Positions 35,288-43,915 are shown, numbered from the stretch's first letter. The stretch is DNA of 64,000 nucleotides from Candidatus Microgenomates bacterium (GCA_016188915.1 JACPGU010000002.1:62001-126000); one strand, 5' to 3'. Notes: generated by a model from the letters alone, not told the origin. A program made the numbers and translations.

Positions 35288-35377
35288 CTATCTTTTCTTT
35301 TTCTTGGTGGCCTTTTTCTTTGTCTTTCTCTTTACAGTCTTTTTCTTCGCAGCCTTTTTCTTTTTCTTTGCTGGCAT
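35288..35377 (-). CDS. 29-residue Lys/Ala/Thr-rich basic peptide
   Basis: ATG (35375-35377) to TAG (35288-35290) encodes a peptide starting MPAKKKKKAAKKKTVK and ending KKKATKKKKR. About two thirds of the residues are Lys or Arg. Its own terminator follows within 30 bp, which supports a real short transcript. The composition resembles histone H1/AlgP-like C-terminal tails and points to a DNA- or RNA-condensing peptide; function is inference. No clear Shine-Dalgarno is present. Confidence 0.7.
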   Translation of the reverse strand: MPAKKKKKAAKKKTVKRKTKKKATKKKKR

Positions 35378-35478
35378 ATTTTTATTTTACTAATATTTTA
35401 TTTTTGTTTAATTTGATTCTATATTATCGCGACTAGGATAATTGTCAATACACAATTTTTATTTTTTTAAAAATAAAA

Positions 35479-36249
35479 CTATTCCAAATTTTTTACAATG
35501 ATAAACAACAAAACAAGACCAAAAGCAAAAGAAATAAAATGAGCAAAAGCTCTCAGGGCATTATCGTTATGATCATTTTTTATTTCTGGTATCAGATCGG
35601 TTGTTGAAATGTAGATAAAAGTGCCAGCGGCAAAAGCTAATAGAAATTGATTGAAGCCAAAAAACCTTTCGGAAACAAAATAGCCGACCAATCCTCCCAC
35701 TACCGCGGAAAAAGCAGTCAGTATATTTATCGCCAATGCCTTTTTTTTCTTCATCCCTCTATATATCAAGATGCTCATATCTCCAATCTCACTAGGAATC
35801 TCATGAAAAATTACCGCCAAAGTAGTAGAAACGCCCAACCCTGGATTAGTCAAAAAAGAAATAGCGATGATAGCGCCATCAATGGCATTGTGCAAGATAT
35901 CGCCCAATATTATCAAATAATTAGTTGATCTCATGGTTTCACAATGAGGATCGTGTTTGGTTCTATAACAATGATTCCATCTTAAAATCTGATCTAACAC
36001 AAAGAAAGTAGTAAAGCCATAAACTACAAAAACAAATATGTCTATTGTCTCTATATTGGTAAGGCCCTCCAAAGACTCAGGAATGAGATCAAAAAAAGCA
36101 GCTCCCAAAAGAGATCCAGCCGCCATAGTTACCAGAAAAGGCAAAACACGATCTAATGATTTTTCCTTAACAAAAAACAAAAAGAGACCAGCTAAAGATG
36201 TCAGACTGATCAGAGCAGTGGCAATAATAGTAATCAATAAAGGATGCAT
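35479..36249 (-). CDS. ZIP family divalent metal transporter
   Basis: The 256-residue protein has 7-8 membrane helices. The metal-path motifs are HNAIDGAIIAISFL in helix 4 and HEIPSEIGDMSIL in helix 5, the ZIP signature. A His/Cys loop (HCYRTKHDPHCE) lies on a hydrophilic segment. ZIP proteins bring Zn or related metals into the cytoplasm. The ATG 36249 gives MHPLLITIIATALIS. It is downstream of truB with 16 bp between them. Confidence 0.92.
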   Translation of the reverse strand: MHPLLITIIATALISLTSLAGLFLFFVKEKSLDRVLPFLVTMAAGSLLGAAFFDLIPESLEGLTNIETIDIFVFVVYGFTTFFVLDQILRWNHCYRTKHDPHCETMRSTNYLIILGDILHNAIDGAIIAISFLTNPGLGVSTTLAVIFHEIPSEIGDMSILIYRGMKKKKALAINILTAFSAVVGGLVGYFVSERFFGFNQFLLAFAAGTFIYISTTDLIPEIKNDHNDNALRAFAHFISFAFGLVLLFIIVKNLE

Positions 36250-36265
36250 GGCTTAAAAATTAAAA

Positions 36266-36949
36266 TTATTTTATTACATTTGGTATTAATTTTTTCTCCC
36301 AATTGTCTTTGGTGATTTTTTCTAAATCTATGGCTTGCTTCATTGAGAAAAAACCAGATTTTGTCCTGATCAAGGAAATCAAAACACCACCGGTATCCAA
36401 AATTTCTCCCAAATCGTTGGCTATACTCCTAATATAGGTACCCTTGCCACAAACGACTTCTATTGATAAAAAAGGCCAATGATATTTTTTTACCTTTATG
36501 CTAAAAATTTTTACCACACATAAAGGTAAAATTATTTTTTTGCCTTGACGCGCCAGATGGTAAGCTTTTTTACCTTTTATTTTTTTTGCTGAAAAAATAG
36601 GTGGTCTTTGTTTTATCTCTCCTAAAAATTTTACCATTTGATCGGTTATATCTTTTTGAGAGGGTATTTTTTTTGTTAAAACTGCTTCTATTTTTCCATC
36701 GCTATCATAGGTATCACTTTTTTTGCCGAATTCAATCATCGCTTGATAGGTTTTTTTGCTATCCATTAAATAACTAATATTTTTAGTTGCCGATCGACCT
36801 ATCGCGCAAACCAGTACCCCAGAAGCTAAAGGATCTAGGGTACCAGCATGACCTATTTTTTTTACACCGGTAATCTGTCGCAATCTTCTGACAACCGCAA
36901 AAGAGGTAATACCTGATGGTTTGTTGATCGCTAAAAAGCCTTCCTTCAT
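36266..36949 (-). CDS. truB: tRNA pseudouridine-55 synthase
   Basis: The enzyme makes pseudouridine 55 in the tRNA T-loop. The 227 residues contain GFLAINKPSGITSF, KIGHAGTLDPLASGVL with the catalytic Asp in GTLDP, and GTYIRSIANDLGE. It is shorter than the E. coli enzyme (314) because the C-terminal PUA domain is absent, as in many reduced genomes. It begins 1 bp after uppP, so the two are probably co-transcribed. Confidence 0.95.
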   Translation of the reverse strand: MKEGFLAINKPSGITSFAVVRRLRQITGVKKIGHAGTLDPLASGVLVCAIGRSATKNISYLMDSKKTYQAMIEFGKKSDTYDSDGKIEAVLTKKIPSQKDITDQMVKFLGEIKQRPPIFSAKKIKGKKAYHLARQGKKIILPLCVVKIFSIKVKKYHWPFLSIEVVCGKGTYIRSIANDLGEILDTGGVLISLIRTKSGFFSMKQAIDLEKITKDNWEKKLIPNVIK

Positions 36950-36950
36950 A

Positions 36951-37727
36951 TTATCTCACAAAAATTAAGAAAAATATTGCCGAAAGAACGATTCTATAAA
37001 TACCGAAAATAATAAACCCTTTCTTTTCTACCAAGCCAACAAACCAACGTATTGCCAAAATAGCGGCAAAGAAAGAAAAAATAAAAGACAATGCTAGGGG
37101 CCAAATACTGGCAAAGAGCAATTCGTCAACATTATCTAATAAAGAAAAGGCAGTAGCGACCAACATAGTCGGTACAGCCAGTAAAAAAGAAAATTCCACT
37201 GCCAATTTCCTATTAAAGCCTATCAATTGGCCGGCAATAATAGTAGCTGCCGAACGAGATACGCCAGGGATAAAAGATAATATCTGTAAAATTCCCACGA
37301 AAACCGCCTGATTGAGATTTATAGTATCTATTTTTTCTGATTTAATTTTTAATTTATCGACAAAATATTTATCAAAAATTATTAAAAATATTCCACCCAA
37401 AAGCAGGGACCATAAGACCACCATTGTGTTGCCTAATAAATAATTTTTGATAAAAGGATAAAAAATAATACCAGCTATGCCAGTAGGAATAAAAGCTACC
37501 AATAATTTGGAGAGGACATGGCGAAAATCAAAAAGATAACGCCAATACAAAAAAATCACAGCCAAAATAGCGCCTGATTGTATCGTTATCTCAAAATTTT
37601 TGAGAAAACTGGAATCTTTCAGTCCCAAAATGTCAGCTGTCAGAATAAGATGCCCAGTAGAAGAAACAGGCAAAAATTCTGTCAGTCCCTCCACCAACCC
37701 CAAAATGATAGCTTGAATACTGTTCAT
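36951..37727 (-). CDS. uppP: Undecaprenyl-diphosphatase
   Basis: This membrane phosphatase recycles the undecaprenyl carrier for peptidoglycan and glycan synthesis. The family signatures are GLVEGLTEFLPVSSTGHLIL and GVSRSAATIIAGQLIGFNRKLAVEFSFLLAVPT, with eight membrane helices. I placed the start at ATG 37727, with Shine-Dalgarno GGAGGAGATT just before it; an upstream in-frame ATG at 37763 lacks support. It would supply lipid carrier for the adjacent glycan cluster. Confidence 0.95.
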   Translation of the reverse strand: MNSIQAIILGLVEGLTEFLPVSSTGHLILTADILGLKDSSFLKNFEITIQSGAILAVIFLYWRYLFDFRHVLSKLLVAFIPTGIAGIIFYPFIKNYLLGNTMVVLWSLLLGGIFLIIFDKYFVDKLKIKSEKIDTINLNQAVFVGILQILSFIPGVSRSAATIIAGQLIGFNRKLAVEFSFLLAVPTMLVATAFSLLDNVDELLFASIWPLALSFIFSFFAAILAIRWFVGLVEKKGFIIFGIYRIVLSAIFFLIFVR

Positions 37728-37781
37728 AATCTCCTCCAAACAAAAATCGCCAGTTTCAAACAAAGCGACTTTTGCGCGCGC

Positions 37782-38183
37782 TTAATTTTTTGATTCTTTT
37801 TTTGCTAAACGCCAGTGATAAAGATACATAGGCAAACCAACCAAAAGCATCGCTAGATTGTTGGCTGCCTGTTCATGACGGCTGGAAACAACATAATCTA
37901 TTTTGCCTTGATCGCTTTGCCATTTTTCGTAATCGGCTAACCATTCATCGATATTGATCTTTTGCGCCTCTGTTATGTTTCTTTTTTCTTTGAGATTTTC
38001 TATCTCTTCTATATATGGCGTCGGTGGAGGCGAGTAAGCTAATTTCTGATCTTGATCGGCCTTAGTAAAAACATAGGCCTTCAGCCCCATGTCCAAAAAA
38101 CTAATCAAACTAATGGCCATAAAAATAAGCCCCAGAAAAGAGAAAAAGTAAATATAGACAGTTTTTATTGTGCTTGTTTGCAT
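37782..38183 (-). CDS. Two-helix membrane protein of unknown function
   Basis: The 133 residues contain a helix at 8-33 and another near 108-125 (NLAMLLVGLPMYLYHWRLA). A polar middle is rich in Lys, Glu and Pro (YSPPPTPYIEEIENLKEK). It resembles DUF5671-type CPR membrane proteins in its TM-loop-TM-HWR end, but I cannot confirm this. It lies between uppP and a small Cys-rich membrane protein on the same strand. Confidence 0.65.
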   Translation of the reverse strand: MQTSTIKTVYIYFFSFLGLIFMAISLISFLDMGLKAYVFTKADQDQKLAYSPPPTPYIEEIENLKEKRNITEAQKINIDEWLADYEKWQSDQGKIDYVVSSRHEQAANNLAMLLVGLPMYLYHWRLAKKESKN

Positions 38184-38213
38184 ATTTTTTTATAATTATT
38201 ACGATTGAGCGCA

Positions 38214-38405
38214 TTAACAACATTTGCATTTTCTGTCTAGCAATTTACCCAGACCCCCTAAAATAACAATAGATGGCCAGACAATAGCCACCAATTCAGA
38301 AGCCAAAACTCCTAATGTCCCTAGTAAAAAAGTAAGGCCGAAAAGAATTACTAATATCGGTCCAAAGCTATGATGCACGCAATTGCAAGAGCAACATTTT
38401 TCCAT
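38214..38405 (-). CDS. 63-aa membrane protein with Cys clusters at both ends
   Basis: Two hydrophobic helices (about 14-34 and 38-52) are flanked by CCSCNCVHH at residues 4-12 and CKCC at the C-terminal end. Both clusters would face the same side if the protein forms a hairpin, so metal or Fe-S binding is possible. Neighbours are a ZIP transporter and a VIT1-like transporter, which would fit metal handling (inference). The core resembles short DUF5668-type helices. A Shine-Dalgarno-like GGAG precedes the ATG. Confidence 0.65.
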   Translation of the reverse strand: MEKCCSCNCVHHSFGPILVILFGLTFLLGTLGVLASELVAIVWPSIVILGGLGKLLDRKCKCC

Positions 38406-38453
38406 ATAGTCTCCTTTGTTTTACTAATAACACAATCGACCCTTTGTTATTTT

Positions 38454-38960
38454 TTAATAATTTTTCAGTAATAAACCAACAGCTACTCCTATTATTATGG
38501 CCAGCCCTCCAACCAAAAGCATTCTCCAGCTCAAACGCCAAATATTTTCTTTCAACAGTTTGGCGCTAGAAAAGCCTAGAACAAAGAGCAAGCCCAAAGA
38601 AACCGCGATAGAGATAACCAGCGCTATTTCGCTAGTCAAAATCAAATAAGGAGCTAAAACTATAAAACCAAAAAAACAATAAGATAATAACATTGTCAAA
38701 GCTCCTTTGATGGAATTAGCAAAATAATCTTTTATCTTGCGGCTTTCCTCCAAAGAGCTCTCTGATAAAAAACTTCCTACCCCCATTGAAAAAGCTTCTA
38801 CGAAAATCAGTATGGCGCCAGTCAAAATAATATTGGTCCTATCAATACCGCTAGCCGCTACCCCAGCTAAAAAACCAACTGTAGAGACCAGGCTATCTTC
38901 CACGCCAAAGATAAAATTGCGTGTAAAAATATCCCTGGTTTGCCTATTGTTTTTTACCAT
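38454..38960 (-). CDS. VIT1/CCC1 family membrane protein (iron/manganese type)
   Basis: The 168 residues carry the CCC1 signature: RNFIFGVEDSLVSTVGFLAGVAA, EAFSMGVGSFLSESSLEE, and a final helix with LLVGGLAIIIGVAVGLL. There are about five membrane helices, fewer residues than the usual about 230, and the long cytoplasmic metal-binding insert between helices 2 and 3 is short. The family exports Fe(II) or Mn(II) from the cytoplasm. It lies downstream of a class III cyclase. Confidence 0.88.
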   Translation of the reverse strand: MVKNNRQTRDIFTRNFIFGVEDSLVSTVGFLAGVAASGIDRTNIILTGAILIFVEAFSMGVGSFLSESSLEESRKIKDYFANSIKGALTMLLSYCFFGFIVLAPYLILTSEIALVISIAVSLGLLFVLGFSSAKLLKENIWRLSWRMLLVGGLAIIIGVAVGLLLKNY

Positions 38961-38973
38961 TTTTTTTGAATTT

Positions 38974-39852
38974 TCACTGATTTATTATTTTTTGAAGGGT
39001 TTTGGCTTTAATTTGCCGGTCAGAGGGAGTATTCTCCAGTCTGTCTTGTATTTTGTCTTTGATTATATTTTGCTTCAATGGAACTTTCTGATTGTTCTGA
39101 CACCATGGCGGCGTTGCCCATGGCCCTTGTGGCGGACAGATTTTACCAATCCACATAATAATTACCACGAGCAAAACAAATCCAACGATAGAGCCAGTAG
39201 AAATCAAGACTATTTTGACTATTTTGGAAGATTCTTTTTTGTCAGTTTTTAGCTCTTTTCCTCCACTGCCATCTTTAGAAAACCTGTTGGACGATTGAGC
39301 TAATTCTTTTCTGTAAGTTTTTGCCCTTTCTATCTCATCATGAGATCGCAGAACCCGATAAACCTTGACATTATCAGGTATCCCCTTAAGATGTCTGACG
39401 CCTATTTCGGCGGAAGGCACTTCATTTTTATTCATTGAAAGATAAACAGAATCAGAAAAGTAGACTTCGTTGGTTTCTGCTATAGATTCAATACGAGAGG
39501 CGATATTGACGGCTTCACCGAAATAATCATCTCCCCTGATATTGACCTCACCACTATTGATCCCTATTCTGATCTCCATTTTTTCATCATCGGACTCTTT
39601 GGCATTGTATTGTAAGAGCTCTTCTTGAATTTTTACTCCGCACAAAACAGCGTTGGTCGGACTTTCAAAGACCACCATAAAAGCGTCCCCAATGGTTTTG
39701 ACTATTTTCCCTTTGTATTGAGCAAAAATAGGGCGAATTAATTTTTCTTGAGAATCTATCAAAGACTCTATCTGTTCACGAGTATGGGTTGAGGTCCTAG
39801 AGGTGAACCCTTTCATATCAGTGAACATGATAGTGAGATGTTTTGTCTCCAT
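38974..39852 (-). CDS. Class III adenylate/guanylate cyclase with C-terminal membrane helix
   Basis: The catalytic domain comes first (residues about 1-175 from METKHL). Metal-binding aspartates lie in IMFTDMKGFTSR and GDAFMVVFES, and the transition-state segment is GEAVNIASRIE. After a basic linker a single transmembrane helix (IVLISTGSIVGFVLLVVIIMWI) leads to a short C-terminal tail. Most bacterial class III cyclases have membrane parts N-terminal, so this order is unusual. Substrate choice (ATP or GTP) is not clear from the sequence. The start at 39852 follows a -10 box by 6 nt; a longer frame from 39897 overlaps that promoter. Confidence 0.88.
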   Translation of the reverse strand: METKHLTIMFTDMKGFTSRTSTHTREQIESLIDSQEKLIRPIFAQYKGKIVKTIGDAFMVVFESPTNAVLCGVKIQEELLQYNAKESDDEKMEIRIGINSGEVNIRGDDYFGEAVNIASRIESIAETNEVYFSDSVYLSMNKNEVPSAEIGVRHLKGIPDNVKVYRVLRSHDEIERAKTYRKELAQSSNRFSKDGSGGKELKTDKKESSKIVKIVLISTGSIVGFVLLVVIIMWIGKICPPQGPWATPPWCQNNQKVPLKQNIIKDKIQDRLENTPSDRQIKAKTLQKIINQ

Positions 39853-39858
39853 GGCCCA

Positions 39859-39886
39859 ATTATATAATAATAGTGCAAAAAAGCAA
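39859..39886 (-). promoter_or_regulatory. Promoter of the cyclase gene (predicted leaderless)
   Basis: Minus-strand TTGCTT (39881-39886) and TATAAT (39859-39864) have a 16-bp spacer. The -10 ends 6 nt before the ATG. Confidence 0.6.
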
Positions 39887-39910
39887 TCTGTGAGCATTCT
39901 CGACTCTCTC

Positions 39911-39939
39911 TTGTAAATAGCACTCTTTTACGCTACAAT
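39911..39939 (+). promoter_or_regulatory. Promoter of tRNA-Asn
   Basis: TTGTAA (39911-39916) and TACAAT (39934-39939) are 17 bp apart, and the spacer ends ACGC. Confidence 0.7.
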
Positions 39940-39967
39940 ATTTGAGATAATTCTTCAAAGAAAATAT

Positions 39968-40039
39968 TCCGCGGTAGCTCAATGGTGGAGCAATCGGCTG
40001 TTAACCGATCGGTTGCTGGTTCGAGTCCAGCCCGCGGAG
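39968..40039 (+). tRNA. tRNA-Asn (anticodon GTT)
   Basis: The acceptor TCCGCGG pairs with CCGCGGA and the discriminator is G. The anticodon loop CTGTTAA gives GTT. CCA is not encoded. A terminator-like palindrome follows within 10 bp. Confidence 0.96.
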
Positions 40040-40045
40040 TTAATA

Positions 40046-40075
40046 ACAAAAATAGACCATATGGTCTATTTTGTT
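40046..40075. terminator. Bidirectional terminator between tRNA-Asn and rpoD
   Basis: AACAAAAATAGACCAT and ATGGTCTATTTTGTT form a 14-15 bp palindromic stem with T tracts on both strands. It serves the convergent tRNA and rpoD. Confidence 0.85.
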
Positions 40076-40095
40076 TAATGCAATTTTTTGCGGTT

Positions 40096-41226
40096 TTATT
40101 TCAAATATTCTTTCAACATTTTGCTCTCGCGGTTGCGACGAAGCTTCAAAAGAGCTTTTGCTTCTATCTGACGGATACGCTCGCGCGTAACGCCAAACTC
40201 CCGCCCCACTTCTTCCAGGGTATGACTTTTACCGTCCTCTAAACCAAATCTCATATTGACGATTTTTTGTTCTCTCGGATATAAAGTTTTGATAACGCCT
40301 CGCAATTGTTCTCTTAAAAGCTGGTGGGTCGCCGCATCATCGGGAGACATGTTTTTGTCATCAGGAATAAAATCTGATAATTTGCTGTCCTCTTCTTCTC
40401 CCACGCTGGTTTCCAAAGAAATAGTACCCTGAGAGATTTTCAAAATATGCTGAACTTTTTCTACTTCCATACTCATTTCAGCGGCTATTTCTTCTGGAGT
40501 AGGGTCGCGCTGCAACTCTTGCGAAAGTTGTCTCTGCACGCGCGTTAATTTGTTGATAGTCTCCACCATATGCACAGGAATCCTGATAGTGCGTGCCTGA
40601 TCAGCAATAGCGCGAGAAATAGCCTGTCTAATCCACCAGGTAGCATAAGTAGAAAATTTGTAGCCACGATGGTAGTCAAATTTGTCCACCGCCTTCATCA
40701 GTCCTAAATTCCCTTCCTGAATTAGATCTAAAAGTTGTAATCCTCTACCCATATGTTTTTTGGCAATAGAAACAACCAAACGCAGATTCGCTTCAGCCAA
40801 TCTCGCCTTGGCGCCTTCCTCGCTCTTTTCTATTTTTTTGGCTAAAATCACTTCTTCTTCCGATGTCAAAAGAGGAATTCTGCCAATCTCCCGAAGGTAC
40901 ATTCTCACCGAATCATTAGAAATATCAGCCAAAGCCATTTCTTGTTGTTTGACTTGTTCGGAAGCATCATCTTCGACAACATCGGCTGATACTTCACTCT
41001 CTTCCGCATTCTCTTCTATGCCACCCTCAGCAACTTCTACTCCTTCTTCTAGCATCACTGAATAAATCTCGTCGAATTTTTCTAAATCTTCTTCGGCAGC
41101 GGGAACAGCCGATAGAATGTCGGCCTGTGTCACAAATCCTTGGCTACGACCTTTTTCCAACAATTGCTCCAATTCTGGATCGGCCTTTATTTTACGTGAC
41201 TCTTTGACGGGTTTTTTCTTAGGCAT
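40096..41226 (-). CDS. rpoD: RNA polymerase primary sigma factor
   Basis: The 376 residues contain region 1.2 (DSVRMYLREIGRIPLLTSEEE) and regions 2.1-2.4 (DLIQEGNLGLMKAVDKFDYHRGYKFSTYATWWIRQAI). They also contain region 3 (RIPVHMVETINKL) and region 4.2 (LEEVGREFGVTRERIRQIEAKALLKLR). The acidic N-terminal part (about 60-90) replaces a full region 1.1. The length is like short primary sigmas of Gram-positive bacteria. It recognises the TTGACA/TATAAT-type promoters listed here. A promoter was not found, and dnaG lies about 95 bp upstream on the same strand. Confidence 0.96.
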   Translation of the reverse strand: MPKKKPVKESRKIKADPELEQLLEKGRSQGFVTQADILSAVPAAEEDLEKFDEIYSVMLEEGVEVAEGGIEENAEESEVSADVVEDDASEQVKQQEMALADISNDSVRMYLREIGRIPLLTSEEEVILAKKIEKSEEGAKARLAEANLRLVVSIAKKHMGRGLQLLDLIQEGNLGLMKAVDKFDYHRGYKFSTYATWWIRQAISRAIADQARTIRIPVHMVETINKLTRVQRQLSQELQRDPTPEEIAAEMSMEVEKVQHILKISQGTISLETSVGEEEDSKLSDFIPDDKNMSPDDAATHQLLREQLRGVIKTLYPREQKIVNMRFGLEDGKSHTLEEVGREFGVTRERIRQIEAKALLKLRRNRESKMLKEYLK

Positions 41227-41322
41227 ATGTTCTATTTAATTTCTAATTAATCTATTTTCTTCCGTCTCCTAATAATAGTAGTAGTTTATATTTTTAGAGT
41301 TTAGGGTTTAGGATTTCTGACT

Positions 41323-43086
41323 CTATATAAGCTCTTGTAATTTTTTCAGCAATTCTTTTGTTTTTTGCTTATCATCTTTCCCTATCTGGACTATCTCTCT
41401 CTCAATCAATTGTCTTTGCCTTTTTTTATAATTAGCCACCAGCTGATCAACTAAAAATTTAGCATCTTTGGTAATATCATTTGGGGACAATGAATCAAAA
41501 AAAGTCTGCGCCAAAAAAATAGCTAAATCAAATTCCTGTTTGGCCGAAAAATTATCTAAATTATCTTTGATTGTCGCCAGAAAAACAGCCTCTTCTGCTA
41601 TATTCTGATTATGGCAGGCTTCGACTATTTTGTAAAGATTTTTTGTTTTTTCTAGTGTGAAATAATCCTCTTTTATGCTGGAAAGTATTTCTTCTCTTAC
41701 TTTTCCATACAGAACCATCGCTGCTAACAAAATTTCTTCCGGAGATAAAATTATTTCTTGACTTTTTGATTGTTCTTTTTTTGTCTCGCGTGTCGGTGGA
41801 TTTTTTACTTTCTGTAAGGCTTCTGCTATATATTTTTCATCCGTTCCTAAGTCCTGACTGATTTTTTTGAGCCAATATGATTTTTCTATTGGATCTGCTA
41901 CTCGCGCTATTATCGGAATCATTTCTGAGGCAATCGATTTTTTAGAAGCTAAATCCTGCCCATCTTTATTTTTTTCACTGATTTGCTGATAATAAAACTC
42001 CACCAAATCTATGGGGTGCTCACTGGCATCTATCCAGAAAGAAGGGTTTTTTTGAATTAATTCGTCCGGATCTTTGGCTTTTTTAATCAAAATAGCTTTG
42101 GCCGCGATATCTTCTGATTTGGTCATCTCCAAAGCTCTTTTGGCGGCCATTAACCCTGCCATGTCCGTGTCAAAACAAAAAGCAATATTTTTCGTATAGC
42201 GGGATAATATCTTCACTTGTTCAAAAGTAAGAGCCGTACCTGAAGCCGCCACCACATTATCCACTCCTGCCTGATGGGAAGAGATAACATCTAGGTATCC
42301 TTCTACTATTATTGCCATATCTTTTGCGCGGATAGACTCTTTGGCGCGATCTAGCCCATAGAGGATACTGCTTTTATCATAGATTGGTGACTGGGGCGAA
42401 TTAAGATATTTGGGGGGAGTAAATTTGGGATTATTATTTTCTTTAAATATTCTTCCTCCAAAACCAGCTATTTTTCCATTGATGCCAATAATGGGAAAGA
42501 TGATGCGTTCTCTGAATTTATCAACTGTTCTGCCATCGGTATTTTTGGTAATTAGACCCACTTCTGCCATTTCTTTTTCGCTGTATCCTTTTTTGGATAA
42601 AAAATCTCGTAAAAGTACTGGCTGATGGGAAGTATATCCCAGATTAAACTTTTCTATCGTCTCTTCTGTCAATTTCCTTTTCTCCAAAAGATACCTTAGG
42701 GCTTCTCTGCCAACGGAGGTTTGAAGCAGAATATAATGAAAAAACTTGGCAGCTATTTCGGTTATCGCATAAAGCCTAGTTTTGTGGTCTTTTTGAACAA
42801 TATTCTGCCTTTCCAAAATAATTCCTGCTCGATCAGCCAAAAGATGAAGCGCCCCTACGAAATCCAAACCTTCTATTTTTTCAATAAAGGAAAAAATATC
42901 GCCGCCCTGATTGCAACCAAAACAATACCATATCTGTTTGTCGGGTGTCACCATAAAAGATGGCGTTTTCTCCTGGTGAAAGGGACAATTGGCGCGCCAA
43001 TTCCGCCCCGCTTTTTGCAAGGTAAGATAACCTGATATCAGGTCTACTACATCTATTTTTTGTTTAATCTCGTCAGTTTGATCCAC
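41323..43086 (-). CDS. dnaG: DNA primase
   Basis: The 587 residues include the CHC2 zinc ribbon (CPFHQEKTPSFMVTPDKQIWYCFGC near residues 38-64), the RNA polymerase-like core (TVDKFRERIIFPI, GKIAGFGGRI), and the TOPRIM catalytic site (IIVEGYLDVISSHQAGVDNVVAASGTALT with FCFDTDMAG). A C-terminal helicase-binding region follows. The dnaG-rpoD order on one strand matches the classical macromolecular synthesis arrangement without rpsU, which lies elsewhere in this window. An AT-rich repeat cassette relative (41296-41320) fills part of the gap to rpoD. Confidence 0.96.
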   Translation of the reverse strand: MDQTDEIKQKIDVVDLISGYLTLQKAGRNWRANCPFHQEKTPSFMVTPDKQIWYCFGCNQGGDIFSFIEKIEGLDFVGALHLLADRAGIILERQNIVQKDHKTRLYAITEIAAKFFHYILLQTSVGREALRYLLEKRKLTEETIEKFNLGYTSHQPVLLRDFLSKKGYSEKEMAEVGLITKNTDGRTVDKFRERIIFPIIGINGKIAGFGGRIFKENNNPKFTPPKYLNSPQSPIYDKSSILYGLDRAKESIRAKDMAIIVEGYLDVISSHQAGVDNVVAASGTALTFEQVKILSRYTKNIAFCFDTDMAGLMAAKRALEMTKSEDIAAKAILIKKAKDPDELIQKNPSFWIDASEHPIDLVEFYYQQISEKNKDGQDLASKKSIASEMIPIIARVADPIEKSYWLKKISQDLGTDEKYIAEALQKVKNPPTRETKKEQSKSQEIILSPEEILLAAMVLYGKVREEILSSIKEDYFTLEKTKNLYKIVEACHNQNIAEEAVFLATIKDNLDNFSAKQEFDLAIFLAQTFFDSLSPNDITKDAKFLVDQLVANYKKRQRQLIEREIVQIGKDDKQKTKELLKKLQELI

Positions 43087-43228
43087 GAAATGGTATTAAG
43101 TATTATGTATCAAGTATAAAGCAATGTCCCCTAATTCAAAAACAAAAAGACCGCAGGGGCCTTTTTGTCTGTGTGTTTCGTATTCCTGTTGCTTAGTTTT
43201 TTAGTTTTTTTGTTGCTTAGTTGCCCTC

Positions 43229-43810
43229 CTATATCTTCCCCACCAGATCCAGCCCAGGCTTTAATGTTTTTTCTCCCGGGTGCCAATTGGCGGGGCATAC
43301 TTCTCCGCCGTTTTCACGAACGAATTTGGCTGCCTGCAATTTGCGAAGCAATTCATCCGCGGAACGCCCGACTGAATTGTCATGAATTTCAATAGTTTTC
43401 AAAACGCCATCGGGATCTATCAGAAATGTCCCGCGCAGGGAGAGTCCTTCGCTTTCAATATAGGTGCCAAAAGCACGGCAAAGCGTGCCAGTCGGATCGG
43501 CCGCCATAGGAAATTTGATTGTGCCGATGGCTTTACTCTCGTCATGCCACGCTTTGTGGGTAAAGACCGTATCGGTGGAAACGGAAATTACTTCACACCC
43601 TTCTTTTTGGAACTCTTCGTAGTGGTGGGAGGCGTCCTCCAGCTCGGTTGGGCAAATGAAGGTGAAGTCAGCCGGGTAAAAGATAAGTGCCAACCACTGG
43701 CCTTTGAAGTCAACAAGTTTGGCTTTTTTTATCTTGTCGCCCTGATAGTACTCGAAAGAAAAATCCACAATCTCGGCAATATCTTTGATGTTTTGATTGA
43801 TTTGGATCAT
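43229..43810 (-). CDS. ahpC: Two-cysteine peroxiredoxin (AhpC/Prx1 type)
   Basis: This thiol peroxidase reduces peroxides. The peroxidatic cysteine is in FYPADFTFICPTELED and the resolving cysteine in GGEVCPANW; PMAADPTGTLCRAFGTY and RGTFLIDPDG are also typical. The length of about 193 from MIQINQ is normal. ATG 43810 fits the family start; a frame from 43843 would overlap the promoter. No AhpF partner is in the window, so an unseen thioredoxin-type reductant is expected. Confidence 0.94.
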   Translation of the reverse strand: MIQINQNIKDIAEIVDFSFEYYQGDKIKKAKLVDFKGQWLALIFYPADFTFICPTELEDASHHYEEFQKEGCEVISVSTDTVFTHKAWHDESKAIGTIKFPMAADPTGTLCRAFGTYIESEGLSLRGTFLIDPDGVLKTIEIHDNSVGRSADELLRKLQAAKFVRENGGEVCPANWHPGEKTLKPGLDLVGKI

Positions 43811-43845
43811 AGGAATTAAATTAGTAGTTATTTTGTCTATCAAAA

Positions 43846-43874
43846 ATTGTACTAAATATTTTGATATAAAACAA
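43846..43874 (-). promoter_or_regulatory. Promoter of ahpC
   Basis: Minus-strand TTGTTT (43869-43874) and TACAAT (43846-43851) are separated by 17 bp. The TSS is expected about 30 bp before the ATG. Confidence 0.65.
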
Positions 43875-43915
43875 CAGATATGATTGAGATTTTTAGTTTT
43901 TTGTGATTTAATGAC

